A DNA stretch of 30,830 bases from Candidatus Scatomorpha merdipullorum (GCA_018716795.1 DVJK01000036.1:1-30830); one strand, 5' to 3'; numbered from the stretch's first letter, positions 1 through 7,402 are shown. Numbers and translations are program-made. Notes: generated from the sequence alone by a model not told the origin.

Positions 1-386
1 AGGGGTTTCTTTTTGTCTTGTCAAAAAGAAACCCCTCAGACTCCAAAGGCGGCCAACGGCCGCTGGTATTTGCGCTGCGCGCCTCACTGTCGGAAACCTT
101 TCAGGAAACCGGGCCGTAGGCAGATGCCTCCTTATCGCAGCCTGGCTTCGCTTCGCTCGCGCCGCTGGCGGTCGGTCGACTATACGTTAGTGCCGCGAGC
201 GAAAGCGAAGCAGTGCACGGTCGGCCAAGCTGCGCTTGGATGCAAAGAAGCGCGCCTCACCAACGGATGACCTCCGTTAGTGAGGCGCGCAGCGCATCTG
301 CCTCCTTATCGCAGCCTGGGCGTTTTCCTTTGGGGCGCCACACCCGTTTCTTTGGGCAAGACCAAAGAAATGGGGTGGCAAGGCCC
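1..386. repeat. Hairpin-ended repeat element, diverged copy of the 24.46-24.85 kb element
   Basis: This stretch has no supportable gene. Its left end is a perfect 15-bp inverted repeat (1-15 with 22-36, loop of 6) of the type GTTTCTTTTTG/CAAAAAGAAAC. Its right end carries a similar hairpin (TTTCTTTGG at 347-355 with CCAAAGAAA at 362-370), preceded by GCGTTTTCCTTTGGGG at 320-335. The same order (TTTTCCTTT, run of G, then a TTTCTTT/AAAGAAA hairpin) occurs at the right end of the element at 24459-24851, which is also about 390 bp long. The interior holds further hairpins (226-240, 250-290). I infer a degenerate member of the same non-autonomous family. The left end lies at the window edge, so it may extend further. 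Confidence 0.5.
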
Positions 387-491
387 CATTGCGGGGGCCT
401 TCAGTCAGCGCGGCGCGCAGCGCAGCTGCATCCAAGCGCAGCTTGGCCCGCCGCCGCACTGCGGCGGCATCTGCCTCCAGGCGCAGCCTGG
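125..491. repeat. Three dispersed copies of a 20-21 nt direct repeat
   Basis: The 21-nt stretches at 125-145 and 299-319 are identical (they begin TGCCTCCTTATCG and end GCAGCCTGG). A third, altered copy lies at 472-491 (TGCCTCC, then GGCGCAGCCTGG), immediately before the peptidase stop codon. Between 380 and 468 there are extra hairpins: AAGGCCCC/GGGGCCTT at 380-401, CCAAGC/GCTTGG at 432-446 and GCCGCCGC/GCGGCGGC at 450-468. The whole interval 1-491 is therefore repeat material with no gene. Confidence 0.55.
250..290. other. Long imperfect hairpin inside the 1-386 repeat
   Basis: GCGCGCCTCAC at 250-260 pairs with GTGAGGCGCGC at 280-290, and AACGGA at 262-267 pairs with TCCGTT at 273-278. This gives 17 pairs with one C/A mismatch and a 5-nt loop. 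No U-tract follows on either strand, so it is not a typical intrinsic terminator. It is read here as a structural part of the repeat element, although it could also lie in the 3' region of the peptidase transcript that enters from the right. Confidence 0.5.
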
Positions 492-2195
492 TCAGATGAG
501 GCCGGTGAGGTCGTATTTTTCCAGCCAGGCGCCGGCGGCGGAGGCTATCTCGCGCAGGGCGTCCTCGCCGAAGGGGGAAACGAGGCCGGCGTTGGCGATG
601 AGCTCCTTGAAGGTCATGGTGCCGGCGGGGCGGGTGTACTTCATGTAGGTGTCCCAGGCGGCCTTGGGATCGGACTGGATCATGGCCCAGAACTCGAGGG
701 AGACGGTCTGCGCCAGGCAGTAGTCGATGTAGTAGAAGGGGCTCTCGTAGATGTGGCGCTGGCGCTGCCACGCCCTGCCCTCGCCGTAGAAGGGCTGGGC
801 CGCCTCCAGCTTCATCCAGGGCATGTAGATGGCGGAGAGGCGCGCCCACTCGGCGTTGCGCTCGGCGGGGGTGAGCTCCGGGTGCTCATAGGCGATGTGC
901 TGGAAGTGGTCCACCATGGTGCCGTAGGGGATGAAGGTGAGCGCGCCGGCCAGATGGGTGTAGCGGAACTTGCGCGCGTCGCCGCCGAAGAAGCTCTCGG
1001 CCCAGGGCCAGGCGAAGAACTCCATGGACATGGAGTGTACCTCGCAGCTCTCCATGCTCGGCCACTGGCAGGAGGCGGGGACGATGTCGCGGCCCATGTA
1101 GTTGGCGAAGGCGTGGCCCGCCTCGTGCGTCACGACCTCCACGTCGCCGCTGGTGCCGTTGAAGTTGGCGAAGATGAAGGGCACGTGGTAATCGCCGAGG
1201 CTGGTGCAGTAGCCGCCGCCGGCCTTGCCCTTGCGGGAGAGGACGTCGAGCAGCTCGTTGTCGTACATCACGTCGATGAACTCGGCGGTCTCCGGGCTCA
1301 GCTCGTGATAGAACTTGCGGCCCGCGGCGAGGATGTCCTCCGGCCCGCCGCAGGGCCTGGCGTTGCCGCTGCGGAACTCGAGGGCGTTGTCCGCGTAGCC
1401 CATCGGATAGGCCTTGCCCAGGCGCTCGGCCTGGCGGCGGTAGACCTGGTCGGCCAGGGGCACGATGTGCTTGACGACGGCGGCGCGGAAGCGCTCCACG
1501 TCCTCCTGCCCGTAGCAGTTGCGGCCCATGCGGTCGTAGCCGAGGGGGATGTAGTTTTTGTGGCCGAGCTTTTTGCCCATCGTGTCGCGCAGGTGCACCA
1601 GCTCGTCGTAGATGGAGTCGAGCTTCTCCGCGTTCTGCATGTACCACTCGCCCTCTGCCTTCCAGGCGGCGGCGCGGCGCGCGTCGTCCGGATCCTGCTT
1701 GAGCGGCGTGAGCTGGCTGACGGTGTAGACCTGGCCCTCGAAGGGTATCTGCGCGCTGGCGATGAGCTTTGAATACTCCGTGGTGAGCGCGTTCTCGCGC
1801 TGCAGCTCGGGGACGATCTCCGGGGAGAAGGTGCGCAGGGAGATCTCCGTGTTGAGGAACATGATGCGGTTGTACTTGCGCTCGAAGTCCGCGCGGAAGG
1901 GGCTCTTGAGCATGGCAAGGTCCCACTTCTGGGTGTATTCCTGCAGCTCCGGCAGGGCCTGGTCGGCGAACTCCACTTCCTTGTCGTAGAACTCGTCGGC
2001 CGTGTTTATGTCGTGGCGGATGTGGGCGATGGTGAGCATGGTCTCCGCGTGGGCGGTGCCGCGCTCCACCTCGAGAAATACGGCGTCCGCCTCCTCGAAG
2101 CTCCTGGCCGCCGCCAGGCGCCCGGCGGCGTCATCGAGGAACTTTTTCAGCGCCTCGATATCCGGGCGTTCATAGGGCATCTCTGAGAATTTCAA
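492..2195 (-). CDS. M3 family oligoendopeptidase (PepF-like zinc metallopeptidase)
   Basis: Cytoplasmic zinc endopeptidase expected to cleave short peptides during peptide use or turnover. The 567-residue protein carries the M3 signature HEAGH at 357-361 (two zinc ligands and the catalytic Glu), with a downstream ESCEVHSMSMEFF segment supplying the third glutamate ligand. Length and the N-terminus (MKFSEMPYERPD) fit the roughly 550-570 residue M3 oligoendopeptidase group of Firmicutes. There is no signal peptide. The start is taken as TTG at 2195 because AGGAGG lies about 12 nt upstream; the next ATG, five codons in, is too far from that site. The upstream small membrane-protein gene ends 20 nt before it, so both are probably one transcript. 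No clear terminator follows; the 3' side runs into the repeat at 1-491. Confidence 0.93.
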   Translation of the reverse strand: MKFSEMPYERPDIEALKKFLDDAAGRLAAARSFEEADAVFLEVERGTAHAETMLTIAHIRHDINTADEFYDKEVEFADQALPELQEYTQKWDLAMLKSPFRADFERKYNRIMFLNTEISLRTFSPEIVPELQRENALTTEYSKLIASAQIPFEGQVYTVSQLTPLKQDPDDARRAAAWKAEGEWYMQNAEKLDSIYDELVHLRDTMGKKLGHKNYIPLGYDRMGRNCYGQEDVERFRAAVVKHIVPLADQVYRRQAERLGKAYPMGYADNALEFRSGNARPCGGPEDILAAGRKFYHELSPETAEFIDVMYDNELLDVLSRKGKAGGGYCTSLGDYHVPFIFANFNGTSGDVEVVTHEAGHAFANYMGRDIVPASCQWPSMESCEVHSMSMEFFAWPWAESFFGGDARKFRYTHLAGALTFIPYGTMVDHFQHIAYEHPELTPAERNAEWARLSAIYMPWMKLEAAQPFYGEGRAWQRQRHIYESPFYYIDYCLAQTVSLEFWAMIQSDPKAAWDTYMKYTRPAGTMTFKELIANAGLVSPFGEDALREIASAAGAWLEKYDLTGLI

Positions 2196-2215
2196 TGGGT
2201 CTTTCCTCCTGCATT

Positions 2216-2590
2216 TTATATATCGTATAGCGCCCCGGCGCTCTCCGCCCAGCCGATGGCGGAGGCGGAGGGCTCGGAGGCGTTGTGCGCGCGTAAAAAG
2301 GCCGAACCGATGAAAATGGCGGCGATGATGATGACGGTGACGGCGATGATGGTTATCCAGGGGCCCTTGTGCGTGGCCTTGTCCACGCCGTGGAACTCCC
2401 CGTCGGCGGAGAAATTCATGGTGACGGTGAAGAGTCCGTCGCTCCAGGTGGCGCGGCGGCCGGGGCCGATGTCTGAGAAGGTGAAGTCGCGCACCTCCTT
2501 CGGCTCGCCGCAGGCGGCGGTGAAGTCCTCAAAGCGCTTACCCTCCAGGTCGCCCATGGCGATCAGCTTTTCGTGCAGCTTGTCCTTCAT
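2216..2590 (-). CDS. Small membrane protein of unknown function
   Basis: The 124-residue protein was not recognised as a named family. Residues 1-75 are soluble and end in an acidic/aromatic stretch. One hydrophobic helix follows at about 78-98 (WITIIAVTVIIIAAIFIGS), then a short polar tail, so it is probably a single-pass membrane protein with no cleavable signal peptide. The ATG at 2590 has AAAGGAG 8 nt upstream, and a near-consensus promoter lies at 2637-2665. It precedes the M3 peptidase by 20 nt and is probably co-transcribed with it. No function is proposed from context. Confidence 0.8.
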   Translation of the reverse strand: MKDKLHEKLIAMGDLEGKRFEDFTAACGEPKEVRDFTFSDIGPGRRATWSDGLFTVTMNFSADGEFHGVDKATHKGPWITIIAVTVIIIAAIFIGSAFLRAHNASEPSASAIGWAESAGALYDI

Positions 2591-2636
2591 TGTTCACACT
2601 CCTTTCCGGAAGGCGGGCCGGCGTGCGGCCCGTCCC

Positions 2637-2665
2637 ATTATAAACGCAAAACGGCTTTGCGTCAA
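2637..2665 (-). promoter_or_regulatory. Sigma-A promoter for the 2216-2590 gene and M3 peptidase, with inverted repeat in the spacer
   Basis: Minus strand TTGACG, 17-bp spacer, TATAAT. The spacer contains the inverted repeat ACGCAAA (2644-2650) / TTTGCGT (2656-2662), which could be an operator. The promoter sits directly behind the ykvA-like stop codon, so the peptidase operon can be expressed independently. Confidence 0.75.
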
Positions 2666-2672
2666 CGGTGCG

Positions 2673-3152
2673 TCACTCCTGCATCCGGCTGCGGAAGGCG
2701 GCCACGATGCGGCGGATGGCGCCGGAGCCCAGCTTCTCGTCCAGCCGGGCGATGAGCTCGCGGGCCTTCAGTATGAGGTCGCCGTCGCCCAGCCAGTAGC
2801 GCTCGAGCACCTCGCCGTCCACGCTCGTGAGCAGCGAGTTCACCACCAGCAGCGCCACGTAGAGGTCGTCGAGCCAGCCGAGGCCGCCGAGGACGTCCGG
2901 TATCACGTCGATGGGGGAGACAAAGTAGGCCAGAGCGGCGGCGCACTGCGCCTTGCAGCGCCGGGGCACCTCCGCATCGCCCATCAGCTTCATCAGCAGG
3001 TAGAAAAAGTCCGGCACGCAGAGCACCAGCTCCGCCGCGGCGTCGTTCATGTGCCGGCGCGACCAGTCCTCCACCCGCCGGCGGAGGCGGAGATAAAAGC
3101 TGTCATAGTCCCGCCGGGGGCAGTCCTTTTCGTAGTCATACAGTTCGGACAT
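2673..3152 (-). CDS. YkvA family protein (DUF1232)
   Basis: The 159-residue protein carries the DUF1232/YkvA core in its middle: a moderately hydrophobic segment with YFVSPIDVIPD followed by GLGWLDDLYVALLV. The family's biochemical function is not established. Members are small, often membrane-associated proteins of Firmicutes and other bacteria. An in-frame ATG 18 nt upstream (3170) was rejected: the promoter at 3179-3207 would make it nearly leaderless, while the chosen ATG has AAAGGAG 8 nt upstream. The gene is divergent from xpt, and the two promoters are about 55 bp apart. Confidence 0.85.
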   Translation of the reverse strand: MSELYDYEKDCPRRDYDSFYLRLRRRVEDWSRRHMNDAAAELVLCVPDFFYLLMKLMGDAEVPRRCKAQCAAALAYFVSPIDVIPDVLGGLGWLDDLYVALLVVNSLLTSVDGEVLERYWLGDGDLILKARELIARLDEKLGSGAIRRIVAAFRSRMQE

Positions 3153-3178
3153 GTTGTCAGCTCCTTTCACTCTACCTT

Positions 3179-3207
3179 ATTGTATACTGCCGGCGGCGTT
3201 TTGTAAA
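3179..3207 (-). promoter_or_regulatory. Sigma-A promoter for the ykvA-like gene
   Basis: Minus strand TTTACA (3202-3207), 17-bp spacer, TACAAT (3179-3184). It lies just upstream of the AAAGGAG/ATG of the ykvA-like gene. Confidence 0.75.
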
Positions 3208-3208
3208 T

Positions 3209-3275
3209 CGGCAAACGCCGGGCGCGGCGCGCGAAGTTTGCCGGAAATGAACGGATATACGCTTGGCAAACGCCG
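3209..3275. promoter_or_regulatory. Repeated motif between divergent ykvA and xpt promoters
   Basis: GGCAAACGCCG occurs twice, at 3210-3220 and 3265-3275, next to or overlapping the -35 box of each divergent promoter; each copy is followed by GGGCGCGG. An 8-bp perfect inverted repeat (CGGCAAAC 3209-3216, GTTTGCCG 3236-3243) lies between them. Placement suggests a shared operator, but no known regulator motif was recognised, and no purine riboswitch is visible. Confidence 0.4.
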
Positions 3276-3291
3276 CCGGGCGCGGTATAAT
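3263..3291 (+). promoter_or_regulatory. Sigma-A promoter for xpt
   Basis: TTGGCA (3263-3268), 17-bp spacer, TATAAT (3286-3291). The expected transcript start is near 3298, which leaves only about 45 nt of leader and no room for a guanine/xanthine riboswitch. Confidence 0.8.
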
Positions 3292-3342
3292 CGGAGGACA
3301 GCCGGCGCCGCGCGGCGGGCCGGGACATGGGGGTGTGCGGAT

Positions 3343-3915
3343 ATGGAACTGCTTGAGCGGCGCATACGCGCCGACGGGGAAGTGCTGCCCGGGGGCATAC
3401 TGAAGGTGGACGGGTTTTTGAATCACCAGATGGACCCGCAGCTGCTGATGGAGCTGGGGCGGGAATTCCACCGCCTTTTCGCCGGCGAGGGCGTGAACAA
3501 GATACTGACCATCGAGGCCTCCGGCATCGGGCCGGCCTGCTTCGCGGGGCTCGTTTTCGGCTGCCCCGTGCTCTTCGCGAAGAAAAACCGCACGCGCAAC
3601 CTCTCCGGCGAGTTCTGGACAAGCACGGTGTTTTCCTTTACGCACCACGTTGAGAACACTATCCTGGTGAGCAAAAAATACCTCGGCCCCGGCGACCGCG
3701 TGCTGATAGTGGACGACTTCCTCGCCAACGGCGCGGCCCTGGACGGGCTCATCACCCTCTGCGAGGAGGCGGGGGCCTCCGTCGCCGGGGCGGGGATCTG
3801 CATCGAAAAGGCCTTCCAGCCCGGCGGCGAGCGCATCCGCGCGCGCGGCGTGCGCGTGGAGAGCCTGGCGCGCATACGCAGCATGTCTGACTGCGGTGAA
3901 ATTGAATTTTGCTGA
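3343..3915 (+). CDS. xpt: Xanthine phosphoribosyltransferase
   Basis: Purine salvage enzyme that joins xanthine to PRPP to give XMP in the cytoplasm. The 190-residue length matches Xpt of Firmicutes. The type I phosphoribosyltransferase PRPP-binding motif VLIVDDFLANGAA is at 120-132, and the family stretches LTIEASGIGPA (55-65) and NLSGEFWTSTVFSFTHH (86-102) are present. A longer in-frame reading begins upstream, but the ATG at 3343 is preferred because it gives the family N-terminus (MELLERRI) and sits just downstream of the promoter at 3263-3291. There is a G-rich ribosome site about 10 nt upstream. It appears monocistronic, ending at a hairpin terminator at 3946-3971. In many relatives xpt is coupled to a purine permease; none is seen here. 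Confidence 0.93.
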   Translation: MELLERRIRADGEVLPGGILKVDGFLNHQMDPQLLMELGREFHRLFAGEGVNKILTIEASGIGPACFAGLVFGCPVLFAKKNRTRNLSGEFWTSTVFSFTHHVENTILVSKKYLGPGDRVLIVDDFLANGAALDGLITLCEEAGASVAGAGICIEKAFQPGGERIRARGVRVESLARIRSMSDCGEIEFC

Positions 3916-3945
3916 ATTTGTAGTTAAGGCTACGATATTGGATAC

Positions 3946-3971
3946 AAAAGGCGCGTGGAACCGCGCCTTTT
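3946..3971 (+). terminator. Intrinsic terminator after xpt
   Basis: AAAAGGCGCG pairs with CGCGCCTTTT around a 6-nt loop and ends in a T-run. Confidence 0.8.
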
Positions 3972-3995
3972 GTTATAATGTTGACAAAAGTGGAG

Positions 3996-4025
3996 TTGAC
4001 ATGTCAAGCTAAGATAGTATATAAT
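3996..4025 (+). promoter_or_regulatory. Promoter of the NfnAB-type gene with palindrome over the -35 box
   Basis: TTGACA (3996-4001), 18-bp spacer, TATAAT (4020-4025). The -35 is half of a perfect 12-bp palindrome, TTGACATGTCAA (3996-4007), a likely repressor or redox-regulator site. A second TTGACA lies at 3981-3986. A small hairpin (GGGC tgaa GCCC) lies in the leader near 4047. Confidence 0.75.
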
Positions 4026-4103
4026 TTGTCCAATTGCTGCTTTGCGGGGCTGAAGCCCGCAGGATATTTATTAATGAAAAAGTAAGAAAGGCGGACACTT
4101 CAA

Positions 4104-6389
4104 ATGTTCAGGATCGCGGAGAAATTCCCCCTAAACACGTCGAAGACTATCTTCAGAGTGAGCATCGAGGCTCCACTCGTCGCGCGCAGCGCCAGGCCGG
4201 GCCAGTTTGCCATCTTCAGGCTGGACGAGTACGGCGAGCGCTTCCCGCTGACCATCGCGGACTATGACCCGGAGAAGGGCACTGTCTCCTTCAACTTCCA
4301 GCCGGCGGGCAAGAGCACGTCCATGTTCTCGCTCATGGAGCCCGGCGACTACATCGCGGACATCGTCGGCCCCCTGGGCCGCCCGGCGGAGATCGACACG
4401 AACGCCAAGCGCATCTGCGTGGTTGGCGGCGGCACGGGCTGCGCCATCAACTACCCCGTGGCCAAGGAGCTCAAGCGCCTGGGCATCGGCGTGGACATGG
4501 TCTGCGGCTTCCGCAGCAAGGACATCGTCATAATGGAGGACGAGTTCCGCGCCGCCTGCGACAACCTCTATATCTGCACCGACGACGGCAGCTACGGCGA
4601 AAAGGGCTTCGTCACCGTCAAGCTCAAGGAGCTCATTGAGTCCGGCGTGCAGTACGACAGCGTCCTCACCTGCGGCCCTGTCATCATGATGAAGAACGTC
4701 GCCGAGGTCACCCGGCCCTACGGCATAAAGACCAACGCCAGCCTCAACCCGATAATGATAGACGGCACGGGCATGTGCGGCGGCTGCCGCCTCTCCGTCG
4801 CGGGCGAGCGGAAATTCGCCTGCGTCGACGGCCCCGAGTTCGACGCGCACCTCGTCGACTGGGACAGCCTGCTCGAGCGCAACAGCTTCTACACCGACGA
4901 GGAGGCCGAGGAGAACGAGCATATCTGCCGCATCACCGGCGGCGTCCGCCGCGGCGAGATAAAGCCCGTCAACCTCGCCGAGACGGAGGAGAACCCGGCC
5001 AAGCGCATGACCAAGCACCCCATGCCCGAGCAGGACCCCGTCATACGCGCCAAGAACTTCAACGAGGTCGCGCTGGGATACTCCGCCCAGGTCGCCCGCG
5101 ACGAGGCGGCGCGCTGCCTCGGCTGCAAGAACCCTCAGTGCGTCCAGGGCTGTCCCGTCAACGTCCGCATCCCCGAGTTCATCGCCCACGTCAAGGCCGG
5201 CGAGTATGAGGAGGCGTACAACGTCATCAACAGCACGAACTCCCTCGCCGCCGTCTGCGGCCGCGTCTGCCCGCAGGAGAAGCAGTGCGAGAGCAAGTGC
5301 GTCCGCGGCATAAAGGGCGAGCCCGTCGCGATTGGCCGCCTGGAGCGCTATGTCGCCGACTTCCACCTCGAGCATGGCGACACCCACGGCGCGGAGGCCC
5401 CGCGCAAGGCGCCGAGCAACGGACACAAGGTCGCGGTGATAGGCTCCGGCCCGAGCGGACTCACCTGCGCCGGCGACCTCGCCAAGAAGGGCTATGAGGT
5501 CACGGTCTTCGAGGCCCTGCACAAGTGCGGCGGCGTCCTGGCCTACGGCATCCCCGAGTTCCGTCTGCCCAAGGCGATTGTCGACCGCGAGGTCAAGAAC
5601 CTCGAGAGCTACGGCGTCAGGTTCGTCACCGACTGCATCATCGGCCGCACCATGCCGCTCGACCAGCTGTTTGCCGACGGCTTCGAGGCCGTGTTCATCG
5701 GCTCCGGCGCGGGCCTGCCGCAGTTTTTGAACATCCCGGGCGAGAACCTGCTCGGCGTCTACTCCGCCAACGAGTACCTCACCCGCATAAACCTCATGAA
5801 GGCCTATCGCGACGACTACGACACGCCGATAAAGTCCAACGCCAAGCGCATCGCCGTCGTCGGCGCGGGCAACGTGGCCATGGACGCCGCCCGCTGCGCC
5901 AAGCGCATGGGCGCAGAGGAGGTCTTCATCGTCTACCGCCGCGGCCGCGACGAGCTGCCCGCCCGCGCGGAGGAGGTCCACCACGCCGAGGAGGAGGGGA
6001 TAGAGTTCCGCCTGCTCAACAACCCGGTGGAGATTCTCGGCGACATCAACGGCAAGGTCGTCGGCCTCAAGTGCGTCCGCATGAAGCTCGGCGAGCCGGA
6101 CGCGAGCGGCCGCGCGAGCGTCACGCCCATAGAGGGCAGCGAGTTCGTCATGGTCGCCGACGCGGTCATAGTCGCGATAGGCACCACGCCCAACCCGCTC
6201 CTGCGCACCACCACTCCGGGCCTCGAGACCAACCGCAAGGGCTGCCTTGTGGTCAACGAGGACGCCATGACCTCCCGCAATGCCGTCTACGCCGGCGGCG
6301 ACGCCGTCACCGGCGCGGCCACCGTCATCCTCGCCATGGGCGCCGGCAAGAAGGGCGCCGAGAGCATAGATAAGTACCTTATGGGCTGA
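4104..6389 (+). CDS. NfnAB-type fusion: ferredoxin-NADP reductase subunit fused to GltD-like subunit (DHOD B NAD-binding / NADPH-dependent glutamate synthase small chain)
   Basis: The 761-residue protein joins two normally separate subunits. Residues 1 to about 270 resemble NfnA/dihydroorotate dehydrogenase electron-transfer subunits: an FAD-binding barrel, an NAD-binding segment (CVVGGGTGCAIN) and a [2Fe-2S] site starting GMCGGCR at 224-230 and ending near FACVDGPEF. From about 300 it resembles NfnB/GltD: Fe-S cysteines CLGCKNPQCVQGC from 338 and CGRVCPQEKQC, FAD site GSGPSG at 447 and NAD(P) site GAGNVAMDAA at 587. In characterised NfnAB, NADH and reduced ferredoxin together reduce NADP+ by flavin-based electron bifurcation; I infer that role here. 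Automated annotation often names this fusion bifunctional dihydroorotate dehydrogenase B NAD-binding subunit/NADPH-dependent glutamate synthase. There is no pyrD or gltB next to it, which favours the Nfn role. AAAGGCGG lies about 11 nt before the ATG, and the gene is monocistronic. Confidence 0.9.
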   Translation: MFRIAEKFPLNTSKTIFRVSIEAPLVARSARPGQFAIFRLDEYGERFPLTIADYDPEKGTVSFNFQPAGKSTSMFSLMEPGDYIADIVGPLGRPAEIDTNAKRICVVGGGTGCAINYPVAKELKRLGIGVDMVCGFRSKDIVIMEDEFRAACDNLYICTDDGSYGEKGFVTVKLKELIESGVQYDSVLTCGPVIMMKNVAEVTRPYGIKTNASLNPIMIDGTGMCGGCRLSVAGERKFACVDGPEFDAHLVDWDSLLERNSFYTDEEAEENEHICRITGGVRRGEIKPVNLAETEENPAKRMTKHPMPEQDPVIRAKNFNEVALGYSAQVARDEAARCLGCKNPQCVQGCPVNVRIPEFIAHVKAGEYEEAYNVINSTNSLAAVCGRVCPQEKQCESKCVRGIKGEPVAIGRLERYVADFHLEHGDTHGAEAPRKAPSNGHKVAVIGSGPSGLTCAGDLAKKGYEVTVFEALHKCGGVLAYGIPEFRLPKAIVDREVKNLESYGVRFVTDCIIGRTMPLDQLFADGFEAVFIGSGAGLPQFLNIPGENLLGVYSANEYLTRINLMKAYRDDYDTPIKSNAKRIAVVGAGNVAMDAARCAKRMGAEEVFIVYRRGRDELPARAEEVHHAEEEGIEFRLLNNPVEILGDINGKVVGLKCVRMKLGEPDASGRASVTPIEGSEFVMVADAVIVAIGTTPNPLLRTTTPGLETNRKGCLVVNEDAMTSRNAVYAGGDAVTGAATVILAMGAGKKGAESIDKYLMG

Positions 6390-6403
6390 AACGCATTTCA
6401 GCG

Positions 6404-6435
6404 AAAAAGGACCGGTCCTCGGACCGGTCCTTTTT
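6404..6435 (+). terminator. Strong intrinsic terminator after the NfnAB-type gene
   Basis: A perfect 15-bp inverted repeat (6404-6418 with 6421-6435) with GGACCGGTCC arms, flanked by A5 and T5, so it can act in both directions. An almost identical terminator stands at 30357-30388, and both are followed at once by the same repeat family. Confidence 0.9.
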
Positions 6436-6446
6436 GCGTGTTTGCG

Positions 6447-6683
6447 CCCACCGTAGGGGAGGGCTTCCACGCTCGCCCGGCGTTGGATGAAAGATGACGT
6501 GGGTTCGCCCGTAAGAAATGGTGCGCGGGCTGTGCCCGCGGGATTTGGATGCGTTGGGTGGTGGGCGCGAGGCATGCGCGCCGTGGGTGACGCGGGTGCG
6601 GTTGGTCAAGCCGGACGGGTGCGCCTAATGTGGCCCGGCAATCACGCAAACGCGGGGCGTCGAGGACGCCGCCCCTTACGGGC
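6447..6683 (+). repeat. Composite repeat unit U1 (order A-C-E-B)
   Basis: The modules run A, C, E and B, joined by a linker containing CGGCAATCAC. The same order recurs inverted at 7403-7641 and directly at 30529-30759, so the unit of about 235 bp, not just the single hairpins, has been copied. Confidence 0.75.
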
Positions 6684-6748
6684 TGGAGGAAAACCACGGT
6701 ATCAGCATCACGGCATACAGATGCGCCATCGCCGCAAACCTCCGCCCA

Positions 6749-6809
6749 CCCCTCGGCTCCCCTGAAAGGGGAGCTGTCGCGGCGCGAAGCGGCGTGACTG
6801 AGGGGTTGG
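6749..6809 (+). repeat. Repeat module D, double hairpin
   Basis: The first hairpin is GCTCCCCT gaa AGGGGAGC. The second is GTCGCGGCGC gaa GCGGCGTGAC, with one G/G mismatch and one G-T wobble. The ends CCCTC and GAGGG could also pair. Other copies are at 7888-7944 (minus) and 30441-30501 (plus). Confidence 0.75.
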
Positions 6810-7178
6810 TGCAAGGTCGGTGCGGGCATACCAGCGTTATCCGTCAACCGAGGCCGGGCGGGCGTGGAAGCCCGCCCCTACGGGGTGTGGGGAGGTGGGT
6901 GCGCGAAATACAGCGTCGCCCGTCGACCGGAGTCAGGCGGGCGTGGAGGTGGGTTGGCGCGTGGAACCAACGTTATCCATAGGCCGACGGCGGCGCACCC
7001 TACGGCGCGAGGAGAACGTTTCCACATCGTAATTACGTCGTCCGTCAACCAACGGAAGGGGCGTCGGGGACGCCGCCCCCTACGGGGTGTGCGTGTGGGT
7101 AGGTTTCAGCGGAGCCGTGAGGTGTTGTTTATCACACCCGTTACGGTGTATACCGCAAGCCCGGTTACGCTGCTGCAT

Positions 7179-7345
7179 GTAGGGTGCACCGTCCTCGGTG
7201 CACCGTGGCTGCGGGATTGCCGGGGCGGGTTGGTTGCGGACGTTTGGCTTGACCGATTGCGCCAGCGTTTCCTACGGTGCATCCGCCTCGCGTCCACAAC
7301 CCAACGTATGCAATTTCGCGGGCACCGCCCGCGCACCATTGGTAT
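7179..7345 (-). repeat. Composite repeat unit U2, inverted, with altered B module and no A module
   Basis: Read on the minus strand, this is C-E-linker-B'. The B hairpin is replaced by GGTGCACC (7183-7190) / GGTGCACC (7197-7204) around GTCCTC. The linker matches that of the 30.5-30.8 kb unit almost base for base (around GCGGGATTGCCGGGG at 7211-7225). Confidence 0.65.
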
Positions 7346-7402
7346 GGGCGCGGAGTAATCACACCCGCCGCGTTGTATGCCGCAGCGTTCGTCTTGCACC
7401 CA

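Noticed and set aside
213..1772. 519-codon plus-strand frame running from the repeat into the peptidase gene
   Set aside because: Most of it is antisense to the M3 peptidase, and its start lies in repeat sequence.
3292..3342. Purine riboswitch before xpt
   Set aside because: The leader from the TATAAT promoter is only about 45 nt and lacks the conserved purine aptamer core.
4131..6575. 814-codon open frame opposite the NfnAB-type gene
   Set aside because: Antisense shadow with low-complexity composition; the plus-strand gene has full catalytic motifs.
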